From: Candidatus Haliotispira prima
Lineage (GTDB): Bacteria > Spirochaetota > Spirochaetia > SP-2023
Assembly (NCBI GenBank): GCA_029867005.1
Contig: CP123443.1
Location: 1,488,001 to 1,552,000, forward strand
Direction of reading: 5' to 3'
Length of the DNA: 64,000 bases
Shown here: one piece after another, positions 37,744 through 46,283 of the stretch
Position numbering within the stretch: the stretch's first letter is position 1
Layout: each line of letters begins with the position of its first letter
Made by a program: the position numbers and the translations under genes
The notes under the pieces: model-generated
The model's database searches: none
What the model was told of the DNA's origin: nothing
Seen by the model: the letters and a program-made list of their open reading frames with translations, nothing else

Positions 37744-37951
37744 GCTGTGCCTCCGGAATCACAACTCCACTGCTCTGATATCGCCCTACTCCGGCAAAGG
37801 GTGCGCTATGGCCCGGCGGCCGCGCCGGATGCGGTGAATGTACCACGCCTTTTTCCGTGCGCGGTAGACCAGCCGCAGGCGGTCAGAATGCCGATAGTGC
37901 AGGGGCTGTAAAGCTTCTGCTCCGTATTCCCCGCTTTGGCGGCCGGCCGCC
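37744..37951. repeat. 208-bp direct repeat, right copy
   Basis: This partner of 32649-32856 lies in the same orientation. It comprises the 3' end of the 600-residue minus-strand gene and 42 bases past its stop. The two copies bracket 4.9 kb holding the AT-rich two-gene island. Confidence 0.92.
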
Positions 37952-39588
37952 AAAGCGTTCGGGCCGGCGGCAAAAGTACCCGGAAACCAGATACCGTAGT
38001 CCGCTTTAAAGAAAACTTCCGACCCATCCGGGATTCCGGCCGCAGGCCCCGGCTCCTCTTTTCCGCTCTGCCCCTCGCCCTGCTCCCCGGAAACCCGTTC
38101 AATAAGCAGCCGATCCACACCGTAGAGCACAAAGTCCGGGCTCAGGGCCGGAATCGGGCGGCCCTGGGCCGCCGACAAGCCCGATTCTGTCAGCCAATCC
38201 CCCACTCGCAACCACACATCACGCCCCTCGTAGCCCTTTCTCGCCTGAATGCTGACGAACAAATTGGCCAGCACTTGGCCATCGGCCCGGATGACATTGC
38301 CGCCCCTGTAGCTGACTTCGCTGTGCAACTGCGGGTCTAGCCGGTCAAGGGCCTGATAATAGAGCCTGACAGTATCGTAGGCACTCTTGCCACTGTGCGG
38401 AGGCGGGCCCAGGGCCCGCCGTAGCGGCGTAGAGACCAGCAGGCCGACCACAATGGCCACAATACTGAGAATGGCCACCATGCCCCGCTTCCTCTGCCAA
38501 AAACGCCGATGTTTCCAAACCTGTTCTCGCCTGCGCCGCTCGCTGCTCAGGCAGCGGGCGGCCTTTTGGCGGTCCTCATCACTGCATTCGCCCGCCGGAA
38601 CCCAAAACGAACCGGCCAACCCGGACCCCGCCAAGCCCCGCCAGTCTTGCAAAGAAAGAAAACCGGAATCGGAGCCCTTGGCACCATTCGAGGCCCGCGC
38701 GGAGACACCAGAGGCGCACAGGGTATCGCACAGCAACCGGTCCCACAGGTTACTCAGGTCCGGCCGAAACAGCCGGGCGCGTATGTAGCCGCCGCTGCGC
38801 ATAGCCATACCGGCATCCGGGGAAGATGAAACCGAAGGCAACGAAGCTACGGGAAACGGGGCCTCACCGCACAACCGGATATACAACAAAACGGCCAAGG
38901 CATAGGCCCAGCGTTGGCCGTTGGTATGGCCCTGCGTTTCTTGCGTTTCCTGCTCAGAACCGCCACAGGGAATCTGAAATGGCCGCAACGCCAGCTGTAT
39001 CTCTTCCGGCCTGCACCGAGCCACAAAATCCGTAAATTCCGGGGGCAAAAACAAAAACTGGTAGCAGATCCGGCCATTTGACCGGCTCTGTTGGTACAGC
39101 AGACTGTCCCAAATGACACTTGGTTGCCGATAATCACGCTGCCCGTATTGCCGACACAACGCCTCCAAAAAACCGAGCAAAACACAAAGAAAACCGACCT
39201 CCGGAACCGGCTCCCCATCCGATTTTCCGAATAACGAACCGACCGACCGGCCGCGAAATTCCGCAAACCGGCCCTGCAAAGAGCCTCGGGCGTAATACAA
39301 CTCCGGCCCCTCTGATTCCTCCAATCTCTCAGGCACGACACGGCTGACAAAACAATCAAAGTGCCATTCCTGCAAGTCCCAAATCAATTCCGCTTGTTTT
39401 AGCTCCGCTTGCTCCGATTCCACAGCACAAGCAGAGTAGCCCGGCACCTTGTCCGGATCCAAACCCCAGCCGCGCAGCATGCGCGTCCACTGCCGGGTCT
39501 CTCCCAAACACAGCTCACAAAATTGTACCCCCGGACGCTCAGCGTCCGGAGAAAACACAATCGGGAACATTTTCTCATCTGAAATCAT
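37786..39588 (-). CDS. Single-TM protein of unknown function
   Basis: A 600-residue protein. The N-terminal 330 residues are cytoplasmic-looking, with a hydrophobic AYALAVLLYIRLCGEAPFP segment that recalls the C-lobe of kinase-like folds, but no catalytic motifs are seen. A basic stretch and one membrane helix (about GMVAILSIVAIVVGLL, near residue 370) follow, then an extracytoplasmic domain of about 200 residues. I do not recognise the family. The last 50 or so codons are duplicated at 32.7 kb. It precedes no obvious operon partner; aroC lies 99 bases upstream on the same strand. Confidence 0.6.
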   Translation of the reverse strand: MISDEKMFPIVFSPDAERPGVQFCELCLGETRQWTRMLRGWGLDPDKVPGYSACAVESEQAELKQAELIWDLQEWHFDCFVSRVVPERLEESEGPELYYARGSLQGRFAEFRGRSVGSLFGKSDGEPVPEVGFLCVLLGFLEALCRQYGQRDYRQPSVIWDSLLYQQSRSNGRICYQFLFLPPEFTDFVARCRPEEIQLALRPFQIPCGGSEQETQETQGHTNGQRWAYALAVLLYIRLCGEAPFPVASLPSVSSSPDAGMAMRSGGYIRARLFRPDLSNLWDRLLCDTLCASGVSARASNGAKGSDSGFLSLQDWRGLAGSGLAGSFWVPAGECSDEDRQKAARCLSSERRRREQVWKHRRFWQRKRGMVAILSIVAIVVGLLVSTPLRRALGPPPHSGKSAYDTVRLYYQALDRLDPQLHSEVSYRGGNVIRADGQVLANLFVSIQARKGYEGRDVWLRVGDWLTESGLSAAQGRPIPALSPDFVLYGVDRLLIERVSGEQGEGQSGKEEPGPAAGIPDGSEVFFKADYGIWFPGTFAAGPNALAAGRQSGEYGAEALQPLHYRHSDRLRLVYRARKKAWYIHRIRRGRRAIAHPLPE

Positions 39589-39687
39589 AGCTCTAAATCC
39601 GTTTTCTTCCCTCTTATGTTACAAAGCCCTCTCTGAGAGTTGCAGAACAGGAAAACAGCAAGCCCAGGAACAGGCGTAAGAACAGAC

Positions 39688-40896
39688 TCAGGAAGCGGGA
39701 TCGGAATCAGAGTTGGGAGCAGAATTGGAAACACGCGCCGGATTTGGCCCCCTCCTTTGAAATTGCGGCGCAGCAATCCCAAAAGGGAAACCATCCTGAG
39801 GAAAATCGGGAACCCGCGTGGTACCCTGACGCAGATAATGATCAGCAAGCACCAAAGCACTCATGGCCTCCACCACCGGCACAATACGCGGACAAATGAT
39901 CGGGTCGTGCCGCCCCTCCACCACCAACTCAATTTCCTCATGTTGGCGATTAATGGTCTTCTGCGGCTGCGAAATCGAAGAAGTCGGCTTGACAGGAATG
40001 CGGAAAAAAATCGGGGCCCCGGTAGAAATGCCGCCAATCACGCCGCCGGCGTGGTTGCTGCGGAATCCGACCCTGTCCGGAGAGCCTTCCTCCCCCGGGG
40101 CAGCCGGCAGAAAGCCATCATTGTGCTGACTGCCCAGCATCCGGGCCGCCTCAAAGCCGGAACCAATGGCAAAACCCTTCACCGCCCCGATGGAAAGCAT
40201 AGCCTTGGCCAAGTCGGCATCCAGTTTGTCAAACACCGGCTCACCCCAACCCGCCGGGACACCATTGATACGGCAGGCCACAATGCCACCCGCACTGTCT
40301 TTACTGTCCGCAATCTCCCGGATGCGCTCTTCCATTTTTTGAGCCGCCTCCAAATCACAGGTGCGAAACGGATTCTGCTCAATAACGGCCGGGTCAAACG
40401 TCTGTGCCACAATGCCCGCAGCTTCTTCGGTGTAGGCCAAAATCTCAATGCCCATGCAGGCAAGCATCTTTCGGGCCACCGCACCGGCAGCCACCCGGGC
40501 CGAGGTCTCACGCCCGGAAGCGCGGCCGCTGCCGCGCCAGTCGCGGAAACCGTACTTGGAGTCATAACTCCAGTCAGCATGGCCCGGACGATAGGAATTT
40601 TTGATATTGTCGTAGTCTTTAGAACGGGCATCCTGATTGTAAAGCACCATCCCGATGCTGGTGCCCGTGGTGTAGCCCTCAAAGATACCGGACAACACAT
40701 GGATGCAATCGGCCTCCGTGCGCGGCGTGGTAAACTCGTTCTGCCCCGGCTTGCGGCGGTTCAGTTGCCGTTGAATCTCTTCGCTGCTGATCGGCACGCC
40801 GGGCGGCATACCATCGACAATCACACCCACCCCGCCACCGTGGGACTCTCCAAAAGTACTGATGCGCAACGCGCCGCCAAAACTGCTACCTGCCAT
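39688..40896 (-). CDS. aroC: Chorismate synthase
   Basis: Converts 5-enolpyruvylshikimate-3-phosphate to chorismate using reduced FMN, the last step of the shikimate pathway. Signatures: STFGESHGGGVG near residue 13, YRPGHADWSY, GSGRASGRETSARVAAGA, and RSNHAGGVIGGISTG. The 402 residues include a Pro/Ser/Asp tail of about 25 residues beyond the usual end. A GGGGAG ribosome site precedes the ATG at 40896 by seven bases. Confidence 0.97.
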   Translation of the reverse strand: MAGSSFGGALRISTFGESHGGGVGVIVDGMPPGVPISSEEIQRQLNRRKPGQNEFTTPRTEADCIHVLSGIFEGYTTGTSIGMVLYNQDARSKDYDNIKNSYRPGHADWSYDSKYGFRDWRGSGRASGRETSARVAAGAVARKMLACMGIEILAYTEEAAGIVAQTFDPAVIEQNPFRTCDLEAAQKMEERIREIADSKDSAGGIVACRINGVPAGWGEPVFDKLDADLAKAMLSIGAVKGFAIGSGFEAARMLGSQHNDGFLPAAPGEEGSPDRVGFRSNHAGGVIGGISTGAPIFFRIPVKPTSSISQPQKTINRQHEEIELVVEGRHDPIICPRIVPVVEAMSALVLADHYLRQGTTRVPDFPQDGFPFGIAAPQFQRRGPNPARVSNSAPNSDSDPAS

Positions 40897-41392
40897 GCGT
40901 AGCTCCCCTGTCTTCGTATTGAATGAACACCGCTACTCTAGCGGTAATTACCAAGCTTGACGAGTGGTTTTTGGCTTTGACCCTACCCGGTTTTATGCCC
41001 GTACAAACTTCTTTCCAAACTTTTTTCCGCTAAAGCAAGCACAAAAAACGCACGGAACGTACACATTATTCACGGGACACACAGGAACTGCGATTTGAAA
41101 CGACCCGGCTCTCCATACCTCATAAGTTAGCCCTTATTTGGTACTTGACATAACCGGGCCGTGAATTTATGGTCACCGTGGGCGTATGGTCGGGCGTTTT
41201 AACTCGTTGGCAATAAGTGGATTTGTTGGGAATACGACGGTAGTTGGGCCATACGCTCATTTTGTGTGCACACGTCTTACACACACACCTTAATTTTTAC
41301 CAAGATTTTCACCGGCATATTCTTTCGGCTCCTCCGCAAACCCCGCCAAAGCCTACCCCCAAGAGCGAAGAAACCGTACTATAACCGGTTCT
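40897..41392. other. Intergenic region between aroC and a GT2 gene
   Basis: A 496-base divergent gap. It holds one good plus-strand promoter (41145-41173). I see no RNA gene, repeat or protein-like frame in the rest. Confidence 0.5.
41145..41173 (+). promoter_or_regulatory. Sigma-70-type promoter
   Basis: TTGACA at 41145-41150 and TATGGT at 41168-41173 are 17 bases apart. It points to the glycosyltransferase at 41393, leaving a leader of about 210 bases. Confidence 0.6.
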
Positions 41393-42577
41393 ATGACACT
41401 GCCCGTCAGCGTAATTATCCCCACCTACCGCCGCCCGGAACTGACCGCCCAAGCACTCCTTTCCGTCTACTCTCAGACCGCTGCGCCCCGCGAAATTCTG
41501 GTACTCGATGACGCTTCTGGCCCGAGTTTTGCCAAATTGCAGCGGGCTTGTGAGCAAACGGCCGCACGCTTTCACCCCTCACCCATCCGGCTGCATGTGG
41601 AAACCCTGCCACGCCACCTCGGAATGCCGGGGGCCGTGCGAAATATCGCCATGCTGCGAAGCTCCTCCGAATGGCTGGCCTTTCTGGACAGCGATGATGT
41701 CTGGCTGCCCAAAAAACTACAATGCCAGTGGCAGCGGCAGCAAGAAACCGGGACACGGGTGCTGCACTGCCGAGAGCTTTGGCTTCGCTTCAACCGGCCT
41801 TATATAGCCCCTGCTCTCGCTCTTTCAGACTCAGACGTACGTAATGAATTTGACCAGCAAGAATTTATTATGCGTTTGCAGCAACAACTCGGCCACAGGA
41901 AAAAACAAGGGAAAGGACAACAGGCCGAACTGCTGCATTTGGCGGAGAACTTGCTGCTGCCGCCTGCCGCCTCTCATCCGCTCCCGGGCCACCACCGCCT
42001 CATACCGCAGATCGTGTCACAGAAAAAGCAGAAACAACTCCGAGAGGGAAGCCCCGCGCGGCTCTGGCCCGATGCCCTGAAAAAGTGCATTCTGGGGCCT
42101 TCCACCCTGCTGCTGCATCGTAGCGTTTGCCGGGCCGTAGGCTATTTTGACCCCAAACTCCAAATTGCCGAAGACTATGAATACTTCCTGCGTATCATCG
42201 CCCAATTTGCCGTGGCCTACTGCCCGGACAGCCTGGTCGCCAAACGAGACAGCATTCCGGCCACTTTTGCCTCCTCCCCCGAGGTGCTGGCTAACAATGT
42301 GCCGAATGTGCCCCAACTTTCCCACCTCTACCCCCGGATTGAACCGTTCCGCATTGCCGCTCTGGAAAAACTGCTGGATTCGCCGCGCGCTGCGCGGCTC
42401 CTGAGTGCCGCGCAGCGGCAGGAAGCAATCGCAGAACTACAGCGCAAACTGTCTATATGCCTGGCTGGGGCCCGGAAAAACCGGAACAGGCCGGACGGAG
42501 TCCGGGCAGGAATCGCAGAAACCGCAGAAATTAAGAGCCTGCAAGACAAGCTCCAATTGTGGCAAAACCATCCATAA
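41393..42577 (+). CDS. GT2 glycosyltransferase
   Basis: A 394-residue GT-A enzyme. The N-terminus VSVIIPTYRRPE is followed by LVLDDAS (about 37-43) and the metal-binding LDSDDVW at 98-104. A later EDYEYFLRI acidic motif (near residue 260) may supply the catalytic base. A Gln/Lys-rich insertion at about 160-185 separates the halves. There is no membrane helix. It should add a sugar to a surface glycan, but donor and acceptor are unknown. The ribosome site before the ATG at 41393 is weak. It ends 22 bases from the convergent outer-membrane-protein gene. Confidence 0.85.
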   Translation: MTLPVSVIIPTYRRPELTAQALLSVYSQTAAPREILVLDDASGPSFAKLQRACEQTAARFHPSPIRLHVETLPRHLGMPGAVRNIAMLRSSSEWLAFLDSDDVWLPKKLQCQWQRQQETGTRVLHCRELWLRFNRPYIAPALALSDSDVRNEFDQQEFIMRLQQQLGHRKKQGKGQQAELLHLAENLLLPPAASHPLPGHHRLIPQIVSQKKQKQLREGSPARLWPDALKKCILGPSTLLLHRSVCRAVGYFDPKLQIAEDYEYFLRIIAQFAVAYCPDSLVAKRDSIPATFASSPEVLANNVPNVPQLSHLYPRIEPFRIAALEKLLDSPRAARLLSAAQRQEAIAELQRKLSICLAGARKNRNRPDGVRAGIAETAEIKSLQDKLQLWQNHP

Positions 42578-42598
42578 GAGAACTGGCCGAAGAAGGAA

Positions 42599-43735
42599 CT
42601 AACGGAAAGCCGTACGCCACTCCAGACCAACCAAAAACACAAATTGATGCTGAACGAAAAAGACCTGCTCGTTGTCATAGTATTCGCTGATACTGCCCCG
42701 GTAAGAAAGTCCCAAGCGCAACACACTGAAACTCTGCCACAAAATGACCTCCCAGTTGCCCGTCTGCACAATACTGGGCGCATCACGCTGCAAGTCCAGG
42801 AACAGCGAGAAATTAAAATCTATTTGGAAACCGGCCAAGGCCTCAATGCCCCAAAAGTGGTAAAACAGCCGGTCGCTGAAACCGAAGCCCAGTAACAGGA
42901 AAGGCTTGACCTCGTAGTCAATCAGCAGCGGGAACAAATCGTAAAGGCCGCCCCCCAAGTCAAGGGCAAAAGTCAGCGAACTGCGATTAGAACTATTGAG
43001 AAAATCATTGAACTTATTCCGAAAGCGCAAACTGCCGCCAAAGGCCGTACTGTAAAGAGTGCTGCTCACCCGGCTGCCGGGGGTATGTTCCAGAGGCAAA
43101 TCCCAGTGGGAATCATAGTAAAACAGATTGATTCCCAGAGCAGAACTGAAATAGAAATCAACGGTCGCCTGGCTGAACGGGTTGAGCACTGTCATGCCGT
43201 CCGAAGTCACCGCCCGGTGCAGACCCACCCCACCCTGCAATGCCAACAGAGGGTCGAGCCTGGCCTCGGCAACCAGCCGCTCACGCAGCGAAATCTTCGG
43301 CTCCTCTTCCTCATAGACGCTTTGCAGTTCCTCTTCATCCCCCTGAACCCCTGCACTGCGACGCTGTTCGGCCTGCAAGTACTCGCGGAGACTGGCCTCG
43401 TAATCTCGAAACAACGGCTCCTCAGAATAGTCCCGCTGGGCTTCAAGGCACAAAGCCAAGGCACCCCGAAAGTCCTGAACCAACATGCGGCTCTCGATAT
43501 CCCGAACCCACAGCTCTTTCGAGCGGTAGCTGCCCGACAACGAATCGAACTCCCGGGCTTGTTCTTCTCTTTGTTCTTCAATTTGCTGCGGCCAAGCTTC
43601 TGTATCCTGCTCTTGTGCCGGCAGCAATGACAACGGCATCACCGGCAGCACAAGCCAGACCAGCCGGCAAAGCAGCGCACGAAACCGTAGAAAAACAGGC
43701 AGAACCATCCAAACCGACAGAGGAGCAACTTTCAT
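42599..43735 (-). CDS. Predicted outer-membrane protein with helical N-terminal domain
   Basis: A 378-residue exported protein with a signal peptide (ending about LLPAQEQ near residue 41). A charged, Glu/Gln-rich helical region (about 45-150, TPR-like in parts) follows. The second half consists of strand-like aromatic segments such as LGINLFYYDSHWDLPL and FVFLVGLEW, which suggest a beta-barrel. I recognise no named family. Its ATG overlaps the stop of aat by 4 bases, so translation is coupled, though no functional link to aat is evident. Confidence 0.65.
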   Translation of the reverse strand: MKVAPLSVWMVLPVFLRFRALLCRLVWLVLPVMPLSLLPAQEQDTEAWPQQIEEQREEQAREFDSLSGSYRSKELWVRDIESRMLVQDFRGALALCLEAQRDYSEEPLFRDYEASLREYLQAEQRRSAGVQGDEEELQSVYEEEEPKISLRERLVAEARLDPLLALQGGVGLHRAVTSDGMTVLNPFSQATVDFYFSSALGINLFYYDSHWDLPLEHTPGSRVSSTLYSTAFGGSLRFRNKFNDFLNSSNRSSLTFALDLGGGLYDLFPLLIDYEVKPFLLLGFGFSDRLFYHFWGIEALAGFQIDFNFSLFLDLQRDAPSIVQTGNWEVILWQSFSVLRLGLSYRGSISEYYDNEQVFFVQHQFVFLVGLEWRTAFR

Positions 43736-44676
43736 CTGCCCAGCAGTTTTCGCAAGGAAGGGCTATCCGGGAATTCCTCACAGCAAGTCATCCAGAAGGC
43801 CCTTTGCTTCAATCTATCCCGTAAATCCAGCTCCGGCTCGCATTCGCGAAGCCTCTTTTCAAAATCGTCCCGAGGGAGGGAGACTGCACCAAAACGTCGT
43901 AAATGCTCGGTTTCCTCCTGGCAATCGATTAACCGGAAACCCTTGCCAAACAGGAACAGAGCTAAACCCGCAAAAGCTATTTTCGAGGCATCGGGCGCAT
44001 GACTGAACATGGATTCACCAAAGAAACAACGCCCCAGACCAATCCCGTACAGGCCCCCCACCAGCGTTTCACCCCCGTGGACTTCCCGCCTCCAGCACTC
44101 CACCGAGTGGGCATAACCACGCATGTGCAAATGGACATAGGCATACCGCATCTCCGGCGTGATCCAAGTCGCCGCACTCCCATCCCTTTTGAGCTGTTCC
44201 GGCCTTGGTGTTGCCGAGCAGGCATTGATCACATCCGCAAAGGCCTCATCCAAACTTAACCTCAGATCATACGTATTAGCCCCCGGCACCTGCGGGGCCT
44301 GTAGATCCTCAGCACCCTCTGCACCCTCTGCACCTTGGGTACCTTGGGCACCTTGGGCATTTTGGCGCTGACCTTGGCCCCGGCCTTCCCCCGCCGGGCC
44401 CAAATACAGACTTCGGCGCATATGCCTAATCAGCGATTTCGGCAAATGCAGCCGGTCCGGCAACAGCGTAAAACGCTGCCGGGGCGACCACCAATAAATA
44501 TCCTGCCCCTCGTTATACCAGGGAAACACTCCTTGCTGATAAGCAGACAACAACAGCCCCGGGGACAAATTGCCCCCCACGGCAATCACATCATCACACT
44601 CCGGCCCTACCCGAAAATTCAGATGCTGCCGTTCTCCGAGATAGGGTAATTCGCTCAAGTCCCAGATACGTGCCAT
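43732..44676 (-). CDS. aat: Leucyl/phenylalanyl-tRNA--protein transferase
   Basis: Transfers Leu or Phe from tRNA to N-terminal Arg or Lys of proteins, marking them for ClpS/ClpAP (bacterial N-end rule). Signatures: VGGNLSPGLLLSAYQQGVFPW at the N-terminus, WWSPRQR, and VGGLYGIGLGRCFFGESMFS. The 314 residues exceed the usual 230-250. The excess is an Ala/Gln/Gly/Glu insertion (about residues 95-130) made of 9-bp repeats between the N- and C-terminal domains. The ATG at 44676 has a GGGGTG-like ribosome site about ten bases upstream. Confidence 0.95.
   Translation of the reverse strand: MARIWDLSELPYLGERQHLNFRVGPECDDVIAVGGNLSPGLLLSAYQQGVFPWYNEGQDIYWWSPRQRFTLLPDRLHLPKSLIRHMRRSLYLGPAGEGRGQGQRQNAQGAQGTQGAEGAEGAEDLQAPQVPGANTYDLRLSLDEAFADVINACSATPRPEQLKRDGSAATWITPEMRYAYVHLHMRGYAHSVECWRREVHGGETLVGGLYGIGLGRCFFGESMFSHAPDASKIAFAGLALFLFGKGFRLIDCQEETEHLRRFGAVSLPRDDFEKRLRECEPELDLRDRLKQRAFWMTCCEEFPDSPSLRKLLGR
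44312..44365 (-). repeat. 9-bp in-frame tandem repeat inside aat
   Basis: Six 9-bp units on the plus strand (GCACCCTCT twice, then four variants of GCACCTTGG) encode an AQG/TQG/EGA-type loop in Aat. The units have point differences, so they are older than a fresh slippage event. Confidence 0.85.
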
Positions 44677-44781
44677 AAATACATTTCACCCCAAAATCAG
44701 CTTCCGTGTCCGGACCCGTGTAAAAAGAATCCCACAGAATCGAGGAGCAGACCCAAACAGAAGCCCACTCAACGCAGATTC

Positions 44782-44822
44782 TACCGTTTTCAAACGGGCA
44801 GACAAGCCGTTTGAAAACGGTA
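44782..44822. promoter_or_regulatory. Perfect 16-bp inverted repeat
   Basis: TACCGTTTTCAAACGG (44782-44797) and its exact complement (44807-44822) are separated by nine bases. It lies in the 370-base divergent gap between aat and a lipoprotein gene. There is no T-run on either side, so it is more likely a protein-binding operator or a stable mRNA hairpin than a terminator. The rest of the gap is AT-rich with no gene. Confidence 0.6.
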
Positions 44823-45046
44823 ACGTGACTGTAATAAAAGGAATATTCCACATAGACAAAACAAAACAAAATTTGTCAGAATTTTTTGTTCGGAGATGTC
44901 CGTTTATTATCATACATATTTTTCATTTCTAAAAATGAATGCAGAATAAATGCGAAATAATAAATTGAACAAACAAATTTGTCCGGCCCCTAATACTTTT
45001 TAAATTATGTGCGGATGTTGACTTAAAATCATAGCGGGAGTATCTT

Positions 45047-46012
45047 GTGCCGATGAACAGGATTAAACTTTGTTGGCTGTTATCACTTGCTTTGACGGGA
45101 ATCGTATTCTTCGCATGTCAACATGCTCCCGGAGCACGAAATGGCAGGCCTATAAATGCTAATTATGTCCAAAAGATATACAGAATGGTCAAAGATGGCT
45201 ACGTTACTGTTGGAGTGAAAACATACTCGGCTGACGTAGTGCAGGTATCTCTATATAAAAAAGATGGCCAGCCTTATTTTTTCCTTGAAACAAACGACTG
45301 GAGCATACCGCTGGCAAGTCTGGCAGAAGAAAATACATACGAACCTGCGGAATTGAACGGCGGGGGACAGACTTTTGTGGGAACAGCACCCATAACGTTT
45401 CAAGATGAATATTTCCTGTATGACGGCATCCTGACCAACCCCAACGATCAGACTACAATTTATTTGTCTCTTAAAATTAGCCAACACATTGGCAGCATGG
45501 GGACTGCCGTGGTGGAAGTCAGGGAAAATAAAGCCTATTTAGATGGCATCTTGGGCATCCGTTCTTTCCTGTTGCTTCAGGATGTAATCGAGAACAACCC
45601 GGAAGTGGACACCTTGGTACTCGGGAAGATACCGGGTTCCCTGTTTGACGCAGTTAATACCGCCTCCGGTAAGCTTCTGCGCAAGGCCGGACTCAACACA
45701 GAGGTCACTTCTACAAGCAAGGTTTCCAGCGGTGGCGTAGATCTATTTGCCGCCGGTGTCAAACGTCACTACACCCGGGGGGCCGAACTGGGTGTCCATT
45801 CCTGGTGCTGTGTCGGCGATAAAGCGGCGGACCAAATTTCGCAAAATAGTCCGGCACATAGGAACCAACTGAAATACTTTACTTTTGTCTTAGGAGACAC
45901 AGGCAAAGATTTTTACTTTTATACATTGCAGGCATCCGGATTCGACAACATACACATAATGAGTGAAGAGGAAATCAAAACCTACAATTTAGCTACCGAG
46001 ATTACAGATTAA
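45047..46012 (+). CDS. ClpP/SDH-like lipoprotein, putative serine protease
   Basis: A 321-residue lipoprotein. The signal ends in FFAC with the lipidated cysteine near residue 25. The C-terminal half resembles periplasmic ClpP-fold proteins (COG3904-like): NPEVDTLVLGK, an AGLNTEV segment, VSSGGVDLFAAGVKRHY with candidate nucleophile Ser227 or Ser228, and GAELGVHSW. The Gly-rich oxyanion loop usually seen after the first strand is replaced by IPGS, so activity is uncertain. The GTG at 45047 has a GGGAG ribosome site six bases away; the ATG at 45053 is an alternative. It heads a long plus-strand run of envelope genes. Confidence 0.68.
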   Translation: MPMNRIKLCWLLSLALTGIVFFACQHAPGARNGRPINANYVQKIYRMVKDGYVTVGVKTYSADVVQVSLYKKDGQPYFFLETNDWSIPLASLAEENTYEPAELNGGGQTFVGTAPITFQDEYFLYDGILTNPNDQTTIYLSLKISQHIGSMGTAVVEVRENKAYLDGILGIRSFLLLQDVIENNPEVDTLVLGKIPGSLFDAVNTASGKLLRKAGLNTEVTSTSKVSSGGVDLFAAGVKRHYTRGAELGVHSWCCVGDKAADQISQNSPAHRNQLKYFTFVLGDTGKDFYFYTLQASGFDNIHIMSEEEIKTYNLATEITD

Positions 46013-46283
46013 GCCCCATTATTTGGTTGCCATTCTTCGACAGACCAACGAATTTCCGCAAAATTCGGCTCTCCTATTTCCGAATTGTTGATGCTGCATG
46101 TTGGTGCCGATTGGTACCGGGGTTCGTATCAAAAAGCCTACGATTCATTGTGTGGTTTGTGACAAAGCCCGTGGCAGAATCCGGCAGAGTCCGGGACAAA
46201 ACCTTTGAAAGAATCTTGAAAGAAATCTTGGAAAAAAACCTTGGCAGCCGGCACAGAAACAGAACTACAGCGCAGGTGAGATA

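Noticed and set aside
39640..40902. Long plus-strand frame of 420 codons opposite aroC
   Set aside because: Antisense shadow of chorismate synthase; its His/Arg-rich composition is typical of reverse-strand reading of a GC-rich gene.
45018..45046. Promoter TTGACT-17-TATCTT before the ClpP-like lipoprotein
   Set aside because: It overlaps the GGGAG ribosome site and would start transcription inside the coding start, so it is probably chance or would give a leaderless mRNA.
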